Assembly: GCF_010974825.1 (NCBI RefSeq)
Contig: NZ_JAAILA010000013.1
Span: forward strand, 62,001 to 126,000
Origin: Aeromonas rivipollensis
Lineage (GTDB): Bacteria; Pseudomonadota; Gammaproteobacteria; Enterobacterales; Aeromonadaceae
DNA length: 64,000 nucleotides
Reading direction: 5' to 3'
Shown here: positions 1 through 9,900 of the stretch, one piece after another
How positions within the stretch are numbered: the first letter of the stretch is position 1
Layout of the letters: every line of letters begins with the position of its first letter
Translations under genes and position numbers: made by a program
The notes under the pieces: model-generated
What the model was told of the DNA's origin: nothing
What the model saw: the letters and a program-made list of their open reading frames with translations, nothing else
Databases searched by the model: none

Positions 1-1049
1 GCATTAGTTTCAGCAATTACGCTATTAACCCCATCATCACTAACCAAATCAAAAATATTACTTGAATCATCTAAAAAATCTTTTGCTACATCCTCCTTTA
101 GTTCAGATGAAATAAACCTAAATCTATCCAATAGTTCAAACGTACTAACCAAATGATCAAATAGCACCCCCTCGTTGATATTCTCTTTGTGTTTTTCTAT
201 AATGTTTTTCAAGTCGCTTAACAATGTGTTGCCATCGTATACAACAAAAGACACCCCCCCTAATTTATGCAATGTAAAATCATTATCCATCAGTAATGAT
301 TCAACATCCTCGTAACCAAAAGATACCGATATAGACTCAGCCATCAACCCCAAAGAAATGTGTAACCCATCTTCACGTAGTGATTTCGATAAAACATCTA
401 AAAACAGGTAGAGTGTAGGAAAGTGTAAATCAACTAATTCTTGATGATGTTTAGCTTTTGCTATTTCATGAGCCTGTTGTTCACGTTCATTTTTACGCTG
501 TACTTCATCGACTATCAATTTTAATTCTTTAGCTTCAAGCTCAGATTTCTCTTGCTTAGCATTAGCTTCTTTAAGTTCAGCCTTTGCTTTGTCTGCATCA
601 GTACGAATTTTTTCTGCTTCAGCATCTTTTTGTTTCAACTCAGCTTCAAGTTTTCTACCAATATATGGATTGGCAGGATCTGCTTTGTACAACTCCTCAT
701 TTAACTCGGCTTTCTTTCTAGCTTTTATAATATCAATATTGACAATTTCAATGTGCCTCCACTCCTCGGCTTTCTTTAAAATTTTGTGACTGACTACATT
801 CAGATATGGCAGACCAAACGCATACAACAGCGCAACTAAAAATGGCCAAAGCCATACACTAAGATTTTCAAATGTAAGAATGTTTTCGAAAGCAATCAAC
901 CTTACCTCTAGTGTACCACCGCCCCAAAAAAGCAATAGAAAATGCTTCCAATTAAATATAGCCCAAGCCCCAATGAAAGCACCCAGCACAGGGCTTGTGA
1001 TTTTTACTTTGTTATCGCTAAACCAGCTTTTTAGTAAATCTTGCACCAT
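1..1049 (-). CDS. Hypothetical two-TM, coiled-coil membrane protein (3' end beyond window)
   Basis: An open frame runs from an ATG at 1049 down to the left edge: 349 complete codons with no stop, so the C-terminus lies outside the window. A GGGGGA Shine-Dalgarno-like stretch sits six bases before the ATG. Residues about 18-43 (SPVLGAFIGAWAIFNW) and 65-90 (VWLWPFLVALLYAFGL) are hydrophobic and look like two membrane spans. Residues about 90-205 are a charged, Ala/Lys/Glu-rich heptad-like stretch, probably a coiled coil. The rest is mixed and acidic. Base composition is far more AT-rich than the neighbouring genes, which suggests transfer. I do not recognise the family. The architecture recalls accessory-genome membrane proteins, but no function can be assigned. 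Confidence 0.75.
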   Translation of the reverse strand, partial: MVQDLLKSWFSDNKVKITSPVLGAFIGAWAIFNWKHFLLLFWGGGTLEVRLIAFENILTFENLSVWLWPFLVALLYAFGLPYLNVVSHKILKKAEEWRHIEIVNIDIIKARKKAELNEELYKADPANPYIGRKLEAELKQKDAEAEKIRTDADKAKAELKEANAKQEKSELEAKELKLIVDEVQRKNEREQQAHEIAKAKHHQELVDLHFPTLYLFLDVLSKSLREDGLHISLGLMAESISVSFGYEDVESLLMDNDFTLHKLGGVSFVVYDGNTLLSDLKNIIEKHKENINEGVLFDHLVSTFELLDRFRFISSELKEDVAKDFLDDSSNIFDLVSDDGVNSVIAETN

Positions 1050-1544
1050 AAAAATTCCCCCAGCACGCTAACTGCATCGCAAAACCATACAACATAATAA
1101 ACACCATCTAAGCGAATTTTTTAGTTCTCGATGGACTAACAGCAACAATATAATTTCCATTAATTTGTAATTTATTACAGATACTTAGCTGTGCTTAAAT
1201 GAAAGGCGGTACTAATCCAATAGCAGAGCCTTACGTATAACTCTGCTTCATCTTCACAACCACCTAAAAACTCATTTTAAATCAATACATTACCAAACCA
1301 TCACTGATAGGTGATCACACTCGCTCAAACTACCTCCCGACTACTTAAAGCCTGCTGCGTGCTACCTATGACGTTGCTTTGGTGTGCTTAATAGGTGACT
1401 TCATAGAGGCAATCTCCGAACGACCATCCTAGCGAGCAAGGCAGATAAGCAAAAGCGGATGATGATAATTTGCTGAGCAAGATCAACAAATTAAATAATA
1501 AGTACAAATGCTGGCCACATATCAGAGGCGCAGAATCGTAGATG
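1050..1544. other. AT-rich intergenic stretch, no gene seen
   Basis: About 500 bases between the partial membrane-protein gene and the terminator of the stefin-like gene. The AT-richness continues to about 1540 and then changes to the GC-rich style of the rest of the window, so this is the likely edge of a transferred segment. I found no tRNA, integrase or convincing direct-repeat attachment site. Short frames here lack ribosome-binding sites and coding character. Confidence 0.5.
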
Positions 1545-1570
1545 AAGAAAAGATGCCCTAAGGCGTCTTT
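1545..1570 (-). terminator. Terminator of the stefin-like gene
   Basis: Read on the minus strand, stem AAAGACGCC/GGCATCTTT (one G-T pair, 4-base loop) is followed by TTTTCTTC. It lies about 65 bases after the stefin-like stop codon. The stem is almost identical to the guaA terminator at 2224-2250. Confidence 0.7.
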
Positions 1571-1636
1571 CTTTATTGCTGGTTGTTGGGCCAACCGGTT
1601 AGAGACCATGTCCTCCCGCCTTGCCCCGCACCCAAA

Positions 1637-1909
1637 TCAGATCGGGGTGATGGAGGTGATATGAGCAGAGCCATCCAGAGACTGGAAGATCTGCACCACG
1701 GCTTCCCCGTGGATCGGGTTGGGCAAGGGCACTGTGGTTTTGCATTTGAAACGGTAGTTGGTGCCGGCGACGACCTGGGTGGAGACTTCAAAGGGTGTGT
1801 ACTGCACCCCGACAAATCCTTCCAACGCCTGGTTGAATATGGCCTGATCTTTGGCGCTCAGCTTGTGGTATGCGGTCCATCCACCCAACAACACAGCTTG
1901 TTCTGACAT
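1637..1909 (-). CDS. Stefin-like cystatin, putative cysteine-protease inhibitor
   Basis: A 90-residue protein starting at the ATG at 1909, with GGAGGG seven bases upstream. It has the hallmarks of a type-1 cystatin (stefin): an N-terminal Gly-Gly pair at residues 9-10 (trunk segment), the first-loop QVVAG at 45-49 inside TQVVAGTNYRFK, and a C-terminal VVQIFQSL strand (71-78). In eukaryotic stefins these three parts form a wedge that fills the active cleft of papain-like proteases. There is no signal peptide, so the protein should be cytoplasmic, as stefins are. It lies between guaA and its own terminator and appears monocistronic. Family assignment by motif is strong. The target (own protease, host, prey or phage) is unknown. 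Confidence 0.85.
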   Translation of the reverse strand: MSEQAVLLGGWTAYHKLSAKDQAIFNQALEGFVGVQYTPFEVSTQVVAGTNYRFKCKTTVPLPNPIHGEAVVQIFQSLDGSAHITSITPI

Positions 1910-2223
1910 AGCAAACCCTCCGTGATCTCTTGTCCCTACTCGTTTGGCTGTTCGGGTTCCGCCCCGTTGATTCAAGTGGTGTCCGGTCTCCACCGGAGTG
2001 CCATCAGTGCCGCTTGGCGTGATGACGATGGGCCAGTTTTCGCGGCTGTTTGCACGTGAGCCTAGGCCCTCCCCCTTGCCACGAGCGATTGATGATAATG
2101 GTCTCAATTGGCATGAGAGAACCTGGTGCGGGATCGCGGAAATGCCCCTGTCACATATGACAGGGGCAAAGCGGCGAAAAAGCTGCTCGGAAAAAGAAGA
2201 TGTGTGGCGCAAACGATTGAAAA
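1910..2223. other. Spacer between stefin-like gene and guaA terminator, with strong hairpin
   Basis: About 310 bases with no gene. It should hold the promoter of the stefin-like gene, but no clear -35/-10 pair stands out. A perfect 11-bp stem (TGCCCCTGTCA, 2143-2153, paired with 2158-2168, 4-base loop CATA) has no T-tract on either strand, so it is a structural element or operator rather than a canonical terminator. Confidence 0.5.
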
Positions 2224-2252
2224 AAGAAAAGACGCCTCAAGGGCGTCTTTTT
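2224..2252 (-). terminator. guaA terminator
   Basis: Stem AAAGACGCC/GGCGTCTTT with a 5-base loop. On the minus strand it is followed by TCTTTTTT, about 40 bases after the guaA stop codon. The + strand also ends in Ts, so it may work in both directions. Confidence 0.8.
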
Positions 2253-2290
2253 GACAGTTTTGCATTATCGGCAAGGAAAGCGGTGAGCGC

Positions 2291-3880
2291 TTATTCCCAT
2301 TCGATGGTCGCGGGCGGCTTGCCGGAGACATCGTACACCACGCGGGAGATGCCGTTGATCTCGTTGATGATGCGGTTCGACACCAGGCCCAGGAAGTCGT
2401 ACGGCAGATGGGCCCAGTGAGCGGTCATGAAGTCGATGGTCTCGACGGCACGCAGGGCGATGACCCAGTCGTACTTGCGACCGTCGCCCATGACGCCGAC
2501 GGAGCGCACCGGCAGGAAGACGGCAAACGCCTGGCTGACCTGGTTGTAGAGGTCGGCCTTGCGCAGCTCTTCGATAAAGACGGCATCTGCCTTGCGCAGC
2601 AGGTCGCAGTACTCTTTCTTCACCTCGCCGAGCACCCGCACGCCCAGACCCGGACCCGGGAAGGGGTGACGGTAGAGCATGTCGTAGGGCAGACCCAGCT
2701 CCAGACCAACGCGGCGCACTTCGTCCTTGAACAGCTCGCGCAGCGGCTCCACCAGACCCATCTTCATCTCTTCCGGCAGGCCGCCGACGTTGTGGTGAGA
2801 CTTGATGACGTGGGCCTTGCCGGTCTTGCTGGCGGCAGATTCGATGACGTCAGGGTAGATGGTACCTTGCGCCAGCCACTTGGCGTTTTTCAGCTTCTTG
2901 GCTTCGTCGTCGAACACTTCCACGAAGACGCGGCCAATGATCTTGCGCTTGGCTTCCGGCTCGTCTTCACCTGCCAGGGCAGAGAGGAAGCGCTCTTCGG
3001 CATCGACCTTGACGATCTTGAGGCCGAAGTGATCGCCAAACATCTCCATGACCTGGGTGCCTTCGTTCAGGCGCAGCAGGCCGTTGTCGACGAAGACGCA
3101 AGTCAGGCGATCGCCGATGGCGCGGTGCACCAGCATGGCGACCACGGAGGAGTCCACGCCGCCGGAGAGGCCCAGGATCACTTCATCGTCACCCACCTGC
3201 TCGCGGATGCGGGCGACGGCGTCGTCGATGATGGTGGCCGGGGTCCAGAGGCATTCGCAGCCACAGATCTCCTTGACGAAGTGCTCCAGCATGCGGGCAC
3301 CCTGACGGGTGTGGGTCACTTCCGGGTGGAACTGCACGCCGTAGAAGCGACGGGCCTCATCGGCCATGGCCGCATGGGGGCAGGTCGCGGTCTGGGCTAT
3401 GGTGGTGAAGCCGGCGGGGATCTCGGTGACCTTGTCGCCGTGGCTCATCCAGACGTCCAGCAGGGCGTGGCCGTTCTCTGCGATGGCGTCTTCGATGTTG
3501 CGCAAGAGGGCGCTGGTCTTGCCGGAGTGGCCCAGCACTTCGACCTGGGCATAACCGAATTCACGCAGGGTGGAGGATTGCACCTTGCCGCCCAGTTGCT
3601 CGGCCATGGTCTGCATGCCGTAGCAGATGCCGAACACCGGCACGCCGGCGTTGAAGACGTACTCGGGGGCACGGGGGCTGCCCGCCTCGGTCACGGATTC
3701 CGGGCCGCCGGAGAGGATGATGCCGCTCGGATTGAATTCGCGGATCTGCTCTTCGGTTACGTCCCAGGCCCACAACTCGCAGTAGACGCCGATTTCACGG
3801 ACACGACGGGCGATGAGCTGGGTGTACTGGGAACCGAAATCCAGGATGAGGATGCGGTGCTGGTGAATGTCTTTAGTCAT
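2291..3880 (-). CDS. guaA: GMP synthase (glutamine-hydrolysing)
   Basis: A 529-residue GuaA (E. coli 525). It converts XMP, ATP and glutamine to GMP, the last step of guanylate synthesis, in the cytoplasm. The N-terminal class-I amidotransferase domain (about 8-205) has the nucleophile Cys86 in GICYGMQ and the HPEVTHT motif. The ATP-pyrophosphatase domain begins around residue 210 with the PP-loop LSGGVDSSV (about 237-245). The C-terminal dimerisation domain ends in PPATIEWE, as in enterobacterial GuaA. Start ATG at 3880 has AGGA just upstream. It follows guaB by 83 bases, but a terminator-like hairpin lies between, so guaA output may be lowered relative to guaB. Confidence 0.98.
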   Translation of the reverse strand: MTKDIHQHRILILDFGSQYTQLIARRVREIGVYCELWAWDVTEEQIREFNPSGIILSGGPESVTEAGSPRAPEYVFNAGVPVFGICYGMQTMAEQLGGKVQSSTLREFGYAQVEVLGHSGKTSALLRNIEDAIAENGHALLDVWMSHGDKVTEIPAGFTTIAQTATCPHAAMADEARRFYGVQFHPEVTHTRQGARMLEHFVKEICGCECLWTPATIIDDAVARIREQVGDDEVILGLSGGVDSSVVAMLVHRAIGDRLTCVFVDNGLLRLNEGTQVMEMFGDHFGLKIVKVDAEERFLSALAGEDEPEAKRKIIGRVFVEVFDDEAKKLKNAKWLAQGTIYPDVIESAASKTGKAHVIKSHHNVGGLPEEMKMGLVEPLRELFKDEVRRVGLELGLPYDMLYRHPFPGPGLGVRVLGEVKKEYCDLLRKADAVFIEELRKADLYNQVSQAFAVFLPVRSVGVMGDGRKYDWVIALRAVETIDFMTAHWAHLPYDFLGLVSNRIINEINGISRVVYDVSGKPPATIEWE

Positions 3881-3939
3881 TTTATTCCTGCATCAGGCTG
3901 ATTTGTCACAAAAAGCGTGGGGATAAAAACGTGTTAAAG

Positions 3940-3961
3940 AAACGGGGCCAGAGCCCCGTTT
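3940..3961 (-). terminator. Hairpin between guaB and guaA (partial terminator)
   Basis: On the minus strand, stem AAACGGGGC/GCCCCGTTT with a 4-base loop starts two bases after the guaB stop and is followed by a moderately T-rich stretch. Because guaA lies immediately downstream and should share the guaB promoter, it may act as a leaky terminator. Confidence 0.6.
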
Positions 3962-3963
3962 CA

Positions 3964-5427
3964 TCAGCCCATCCGGTAGTTGGGGGCTTCTTTGGTGATG
4001 GTCACGTCATGGACGTGGGACTCTTTCATCCCGGCGCCCGAGATGCGCACGAACTCGGCCTTGGTGCGCATGTCGTCTATGGTGGCGCAGCCGGTCAAGC
4101 CCATGGAGGAGCGCAGGCCGCCCATCTGCTGGTGAATGATCTCCTTGAGGCGGCCCTTGTACGGCACGCGCCCTTCGATACCTTCCGGCACCAGCTTGTC
4201 GGCGGCGTTGTCGGTCTGGAAGTAGCGATCGCTGGAGCCCTTGGACATGGCGCCGAGGGACCCCATGCCGCGGTAGGACTTGAAGGAGCGGCCCTGATAG
4301 AGCTCGATCTCGCCCGGCGCCTCTTCGGTACCGGCAAACATGGAGCCCACCATGACGCAGCTTGCGCCCGCGGCGATGGCCTTGGCCACGTCGCCGGAGA
4401 AGCGGATGCCGCCATCGGCAATCACAGGCACGCCTGTGCCTTCCAGGGCGTCAACGGCGTCGGAGATAGCGGTGATCTGGGGCACGCCGACACCGGTCAC
4501 GATGCGGGTAGTGCAGATGGAGCCAGGGCCTATGCCGACCTTGACGGCATTGACGCCGGCAGCGACCAGCGCCAGGGCACCGGCGGCGGTGGCCACGTTG
4601 CCACCGATGATTTGCAGCTCAGGATAGGCGTCGCGGGTCGCCTTGATGCGATCCAGCACGCCCTGGGAGTGGCCATGGGAGGAGTCAATCAGCAGCACGT
4701 CCACACCGGCTTCCACCAGGGCGGCGACGCGCTCTTCGTTGCCTGCACCGGCGCCGACGGCGGCACCGACCCGCAGACGACCGCGCTCGTCTTTACAGGC
4801 GTTCGGCTTGCGCTCGGCTTTCTGGAAGTCTTTGACGGTGATCATGCCTTTCAATTTGAAGTCGGCGTTCACCACCAGCACCTTCTCGATACGGTGCTTC
4901 TGCATCAGGGCAACCACCTCTTCGCGAGGGGCCCCTTCACGCACGGTGACCAGACGATCCTTCTGGGTCATGATCTGTTCAACGGTCTGGGAGAGATCGA
5001 TCACGAAGCGCACATCACGGCCGGTGATGATGCCGACAAGCTGGTTGCCGTCAGTGACCACAGGGTAACCGGCGAAACCATTCTTGTGGCTCAGCTCCTT
5101 GACCTGGGCAATGGTCATGTCAGGGCGTACGGTGACGGGGTCGGAGACCACGCCGCTCTCGTACTTCTTGACCTTGCGCACTTCGGCAGCCTGCTGCTCG
5201 ATGGACATGTTCTTGTGAATGAAGCCGATACCGCCTTCCTGGGCCAGTGCGATAGCCAGACGGGCTTCAGTCACTGTGTCCATGGCAGCGGAAATCATCG
5301 GGATATTCAGGGAGATAGCAGACGTGAGCTTGGTACGCAGGTCGGCGGTATTCGGAAGAACAGTGGAGTGTGCTGGAACCAACAGTACATCGTCGAAGGT
5401 CAGCGCTTCTTTGGCAATCCTGAGCAT
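3964..5427 (-). CDS. guaB: IMP dehydrogenase
   Basis: A 487-residue IMPDH (E. coli 488) that oxidises IMP to XMP with NAD+, the committed step to GMP. The TIM barrel is split by two CBS domains (about 95-205) that bind adenine nucleotides in this family. The catalytic loop [11 protein letters not shown] carries the thioimidate-forming Cys near residue 305. The C-terminal flap region (GRVPYKG) is present. The ATG at 5427 matches the family N-terminus [21 protein letters not shown]. First gene of guaBA, with a good sigma-70 promoter 50-80 bases upstream. Confidence 0.98.
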   Translation of the reverse strand: MLRIAKEALTFDDVLLVPAHSTVLPNTADLRTKLTSAISLNIPMISAAMDTVTEARLAIALAQEGGIGFIHKNMSIEQQAAEVRKVKKYESGVVSDPVTVRPDMTIAQVKELSHKNGFAGYPVVTDGNQLVGIITGRDVRFVIDLSQTVEQIMTQKDRLVTVREGAPREEVVALMQKHRIEKVLVVNADFKLKGMITVKDFQKAERKPNACKDERGRLRVGAAVGAGAGNEERVAALVEAGVDVLLIDSSHGHSQGVLDRIKATRDAYPELQIIGGNVATAAGALALVAAGVNAVKVGIGPGSICTTRIVTGVGVPQITAISDAVDALEGTGVPVIADGGIRFSGDVAKAIAAGASCVMVGSMFAGTEEAPGEIELYQGRSFKSYRGMGSLGAMSKGSSDRYFQTDNAADKLVPEGIEGRVPYKGRLKEIIHQQMGGLRSSMGLTGCATIDDMRTKAEFVRISGAGMKESHVHDVTITKEAPNYRMG

Positions 5428-5475
5428 GGCAATATCTCACCGTTGAGGAGTGGGGGTGTAAAATATTGCCGACAA

Positions 5476-5504
5476 ATTTTACTCATGCATTGGTCACTGG
5501 TAAA
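5476..5504 (-). promoter_or_regulatory. guaBA promoter
   Basis: On the minus strand, TTTACC (-35, 5499-5504), a 17-base spacer and TAAAAT (-10, 5476-5481). The predicted start near 5469 leaves a leader of about 42 bases before guaB. No convincing PurR box is seen here. Confidence 0.65.
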
Positions 5505-5695
5505 GAAGTTTTTTGAATTTTTTATGGTGTAGCCCGGTTTAACGGCGCCAACGGGGCAAAAAACCAATAAATTCAGGCGTAACCATGCCTTTTTTCGCGA
5601 CAAGATGATCTTTTTTGCAGTTGGCAGCCAAATGCCCGCCAGGCGCCCCTCGGGTCACTTTTTAACAATTCCTCTCCCCCTCTCGGGGCCGCCAC

Positions 5696-6331
5696 TCAGC
5701 CCCCCTGATAACGACCGGGTTTGTGCCAGTTCATCAGCATGGCGTTCATGGCGAGCGCGCTCAAGGTGGACCAGAGCAGCAGGGAGAGCGGCAGCGTGAG
5801 CAGGGAGAGCGCAAACACCAGCACATCGAGCAGCATCTGGCTCTTGCCCGCGTTGATGCCGGTGCGCCTTTGCAGCCAGAGCGTCACCACGCCTATGCCC
5901 CCCACGGAGGCGTTGTGGCGGGCGAGGGAGAGCACCCCCATGCCGAGGAAGGTGCCCCCCACCAGGGCGGCAAACAGCGGGTGGATGTAGCTCACCGTCA
6001 AGAGCAGCGGCACCCCCTGGGTGGCGGCCGAGAGCGCCACATTGACCACCAGCGTCTTGAGCATGAAGCCCCGCCCCATGGTGAAGTAGCTGAACACCAG
6101 AAAAGGCAGGTTGGCCAGGAAGAAGAGCACCCCTATGGGCAGGCTGCTGACGTGTGCGAGCAGCAGGGCTATGCCCGCTATGCCGCCGGTGATCATGCCG
6201 GAGCACTTGAGCAGATTGAGGCCGACTGCGATAAACATGACCCCGAGGATCATGCCGTAGACGTCGTCCTTGAGGGTGTGGGCCAACCCTCTGCCCACAG
6301 CCGCCGGCTGCATGATCATTTCACCTTCCAT
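5696..6331 (-). CDS. YitT-family integral membrane protein
   Basis: A polytopic membrane protein of 211 residues from the ATG at 6331 (AGGAG four bases upstream). An upstream in-frame start at 6475 is less likely, because the extra 48 residues are not hydrophobic and have no ribosome-binding site. The repeated Gly-rich pattern SGMITGGIAGIALLLAHV followed by PIGVLFFLANLPF is typical of the YitT/DUF161 family, which has five to six spans. The C-terminal soluble DUF2179 domain found in longer family members is absent. Function in the family is poorly defined. It stands alone between guaB and the amylase gene. Confidence 0.75.
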   Translation of the reverse strand: MEGEMIMQPAAVGRGLAHTLKDDVYGMILGVMFIAVGLNLLKCSGMITGGIAGIALLLAHVSSLPIGVLFFLANLPFLVFSYFTMGRGFMLKTLVVNVALSAATQGVPLLLTVSYIHPLFAALVGGTFLGMGVLSLARHNASVGGIGVVTLWLQRRTGINAGKSQMLLDVLVFALSLLTLPLSLLLWSTLSALAMNAMLMNWHKPGRYQGG

Positions 6332-6909
6332 ATGACTCCTTGACACGAATTGATTGTGGCGTCCCTTGCCCGAAAAGCAGACCGTTCCGGCACGGATGGC
6401 GGCGGTGCATTCAGCCTGCTGGCACCAGCCCCCGACCTTACGGCCCCCTGCCCCTGACATCGCCATCATGGGCATGACAAGTCACAGCAAAAAGAGCGCC
6501 AATCAAAACAAGAGTCCGAGATACCATCAAAAATCGAATTTAAATTCCGCATAGCCATAAAAAAACAGATAGATCATACCAATACAGGGATCAACTCCCG
6601 TGCCGGATCAGCATGTTTACCCAATTAACCCAAAAACATGTCGTGGTCCTTCCTGATAAATTCGTTTAATCGGTTGATCATGCCGATAAAATGTCACTTT
6701 ACAGCATGGAAGATGCCCGTCAGGAGGGCGCCATGGGGCTGTCTGACATGTTTCTGCGGGATTGGGCGCAAGGGCAAATAACAAAGAAATGCACCAAATC
6801 AGGGCGAGCGCACCAAAGGCGTGCAATTTGGGGCCCTGCGCTTGCCTCGCCCGGCGCGACCTGGGTGGGATGCGCCGGCCCTCATCCCCCGCTTCATGCC
6901 TCGGCGCCA
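6332..6909. other. Intergenic region, no gene supported
   Basis: About 580 bases between the YitT gene and the amylase terminator. Small frames here (for example 6617-6943 on the minus strand) lack ribosome-binding sites and recognisable domains. Repeated GCACCAAA/GCACCAAAG words at about 6791-6815 are noted, but no defined regulator site can be supported. Confidence 0.4.
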
Positions 6910-6910
6910 T

Positions 6911-6935
6911 AAAAAAGTCGGCCCCAAGGCCGACT
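6911..6935 (-). terminator. Alpha-amylase terminator
   Basis: On the minus strand, stem AGTCGGCC/GGCCGACT with loop TTGG is followed by TTTTTTAT, 25 bases after the amylase stop. Confidence 0.9.
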
Positions 6936-6960
6936 CGCTGCACACCATCACAGGCGCCCC

Positions 6961-9900
6961 TTATTTGAGGTACTTGCCGTCCACCCCCACCTTGCCAGGG
7001 CCACCCAGCACCCAGACTCGGGCCGAGTAGGCAGGCACCTGGAAGCTCAGGCTGCCGTTGCTGACGCTGACCGTGGTGCCGGTAACCGCATCCCTGTAGG
7101 TGCCGTTTTTCAGGCCGCTCAGGCTTATCTGCTGGGCCGAGTTGGCCGCGAGGCCCACGGCGGCGTAGCTGCCTTGCGCGCTCAGGTCACGCACGAAGCT
7201 GATGCCGCTCCCCCACTCGTTCACCTGGCTCATGGGCGCCTTCTGCAGGGCGGGCACCGCCTTGCGGATCTGGTTCAGGCGCTTGATGTGCTGATAAAGC
7301 GGGTGACTCGGGGTGGCCGGGTTGTCCAGCACGTCCCCAAAGTAGGCACGGCCTGTCTGATCCACCGTCATGGTGGCCCCGTCGATGTCCTGGGGCTTGC
7401 CAGCCTGGAACATCACCTCCTCCCCGTAGTAGAGGGTCGGGATGCCACGGGCTGTCCAGAGCAGGTTGTAGGTCATGGCCGCATTGCCCTCTTCCCCGCC
7501 GTAGCGGTACTTGAAGTCATTGTCCGGCCCCACGTCGTGGTTCTGGAAGAAGGTAATGAGCTTGGTGGCATCCCCATAGACCCAGTCCATGGCGAAGATC
7601 CCCCCCACTCCGCCAAAGCTCCCCTTGGTGACGTTGTCACGGAAGGTGGAGAAGAGGGAGAAGTCCAGCACCGAGAGACCCGAATCACCGCCAGCGCGAG
7701 GGTTGGCCGGGTTCGGGGTGGTGCGGGTGTACCACCAGGGACGGATCACCGCGGAGGCGTTGTCGTTGGCCAGCTCGGATCCCCAGCCGGTACCCTTGAC
7801 CAGGTTCTCGCCGAACACGAACAGCCCCGGCTTGTGGGCCTGCCAGTCGTGCACATAGGTCAGCAGTTCGTCCCGCTCTATGTGCTTGAGGGTATCGATA
7901 CGGATGGCATCCACCCCCATGTCGAGGTACTGACGAATGGCGCCGTTGAGGTAATCCTTGACGTTCTGGTTGCCGGTGGCGAGATCGATGCAGTCCCCCG
8001 CCATGTGCTTGCGCTGCAGGGCGAGCGGGTTTTCCCAGTCGCCGCCGGACATGAAACCGTCCAGGTGATACCAGCTGGGATCCAGGGTCTGGGCATCGAT
8101 GCCAAAGAAGCGGTTCGGGTTGTAGCCTGCACTCGGCACGCTGGCCCCTGTCTTGGGATCGATCAGGGGCTGGGTGCCGGCCGGATCGGACTGGCAGCGG
8201 GCCTTGTACCAGTCGGGGGCGGCGGGGTTGTCATCATCACAGCGGTTGGCGCTGGCGTAATCCCCGAGGTTGCCCTGATAGGGGCCGTTGTTGATGAGCC
8301 CCTGGCTGGATCCTGCCGGCACGTAATATTTGACCGGCAGGCGATCGATCCAGGTCTTGCCACGCAGGCCGTACTGGCTGGAGTGGTTGATCACCACATC
8401 CTGTATCACCTTGATCCCCTTGGCGTGGGCGGCCTGGATGAACTCCCGGTAGCCCGCTCCCGGCGACTCCAGTCGGGGATCGACCCGGTAGAAGTCGTAG
8501 GCGTGATAGCCGTGATAGTCGAGGCCGGAGCGGTTCTCCACCGGCGGCGTCACCCAGATGGCGGTGAAGCCGAGATCCTTGATGTAGTCGAGCTTCTCGA
8601 TGAGCCCCTTGAAGTCGCCACGCCAGTGGGGATCCCCCGCCTTGTAGCGGTCCCGGTTGTAATAGTTGTTGTTCCCGTCCCCATCGTAGAAGCGGGCGGT
8701 CAGCAGGAAGTAGATGCTCTCGCCACGAAAATCGCCCCCCGCCACCGGGGTCTCGCCAATCTGATAGCTGAAGCTCTGCTCCCCTTGATTGCCGGTCACA
8801 TCGACACTCAATGTCTTGATCACCAGATCGGTGCCGCTACCCTTGTCGCTGGCGACAATGGCCTGGCCGGCGTAGCGGGGGGACGCCGTGGTGGGCTGGC
8901 TGCCGTCCGTGGTGAAATGGACCCTGGGGGCGCTGTCGTTATCGTCGCTCACCGAGAGGGTGATGGACTGCGCCTCTGCATAGCTGCCCGGGGCCGGGGT
9001 GGCGGTCACAGTGGGCGCCTGATTGTCGGCGCCAGCCAGGGGTGCCACCTCCAGTGTCTTGTCCTGGCTATCGAAGCAGATGCGGTAACTGGTGTCGGCG
9101 CTCACCTTGTAGTCCTGGGCCGGATAGGCTTCGGTCCAGTCCCCCTTGCGATCAATCTTGAAGCGGGGATTGCTGCTGCCAAAGGCCTGCTCGGTGCAGA
9201 AGGTCACTCCGTCCTCGCTGGTCATGACGGTCAGACCCCAGTTGTTGGGGGTACCGCGGAAATACCAGCTGCCGCCGGTCTGGGGGGCGGACACCACCAG
9301 GCTCACGCTGCTGCTGCTCTTGGCCCCCTGATCGTCGGTGACCGTCAGGCCATAGGTGAAGGTGCCCGCCTGAGCCGTGTTGACGCTGATGCTCTCCGTG
9401 GTTTCGCCGCTGCTCCAGAGATAGCTGACAATCTGACCATCGGGATCCGTGGAGTCGCTGCCGCTCAGGGTGAGCCCATCCCCCACAGCGATATTGAGGA
9501 CGCCGCCCGGGGTGATGACAGCGATGGGGGGCTGATTGTCGTCCCCGAGCGGCGTGATGCTGTAGGCCTGGGTCTCGTCATTGACCTGGAAGCGCACCAT
9601 TCCGGTGCCGCTCCAGAGGATGTCGCCGCCGCTGCGCTCCAGCACACCATCGGCATTGCTGTCGCCGAAGTTGATGGCCCAGTCCCCCGCCTGATCGAAC
9701 TTGAGCCGCTGGTTGGTCTTGCCATCCATATAGGCTTCGGCCTGCCACAGGTGGTCGGCCACCAGCGTCATGGGCAGGCTGGCCCAGCCATTGAAGGTGC
9801 CGCGCACCTGAAGCTGCGGCAGCGTCCTGGCAAACCCCGATGCCTCGCAACTCGCCACCGCCGTGGTGGTGATGGCCTGGGTGCCGGCATGAATGCGGAT

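Noticed and set aside
1388-1609. Small frame near the stefin-like gene terminator
   Set aside because: Overlaps the terminator hairpin and shows no coding character.
2083-2105. Possible Fur box (TGATGATAATGG) near the stefin-like gene promoter
   Set aside because: Only one half-site fits; the other half has too few matches.
2408-5532. Antisense frames of 497 and 533 codons over guaA and guaB
   Set aside because: Their products are low-complexity Gly/Ala/His/Asp-rich shadows of a GC-rich gene's codon pattern; the sense frames are unmistakable enzymes.
6617-6943. Possible 108-residue gene between the YitT and amylase genes
   Set aside because: No ribosome-binding site, Arg/Pro-rich product, and it runs through the amylase terminator.
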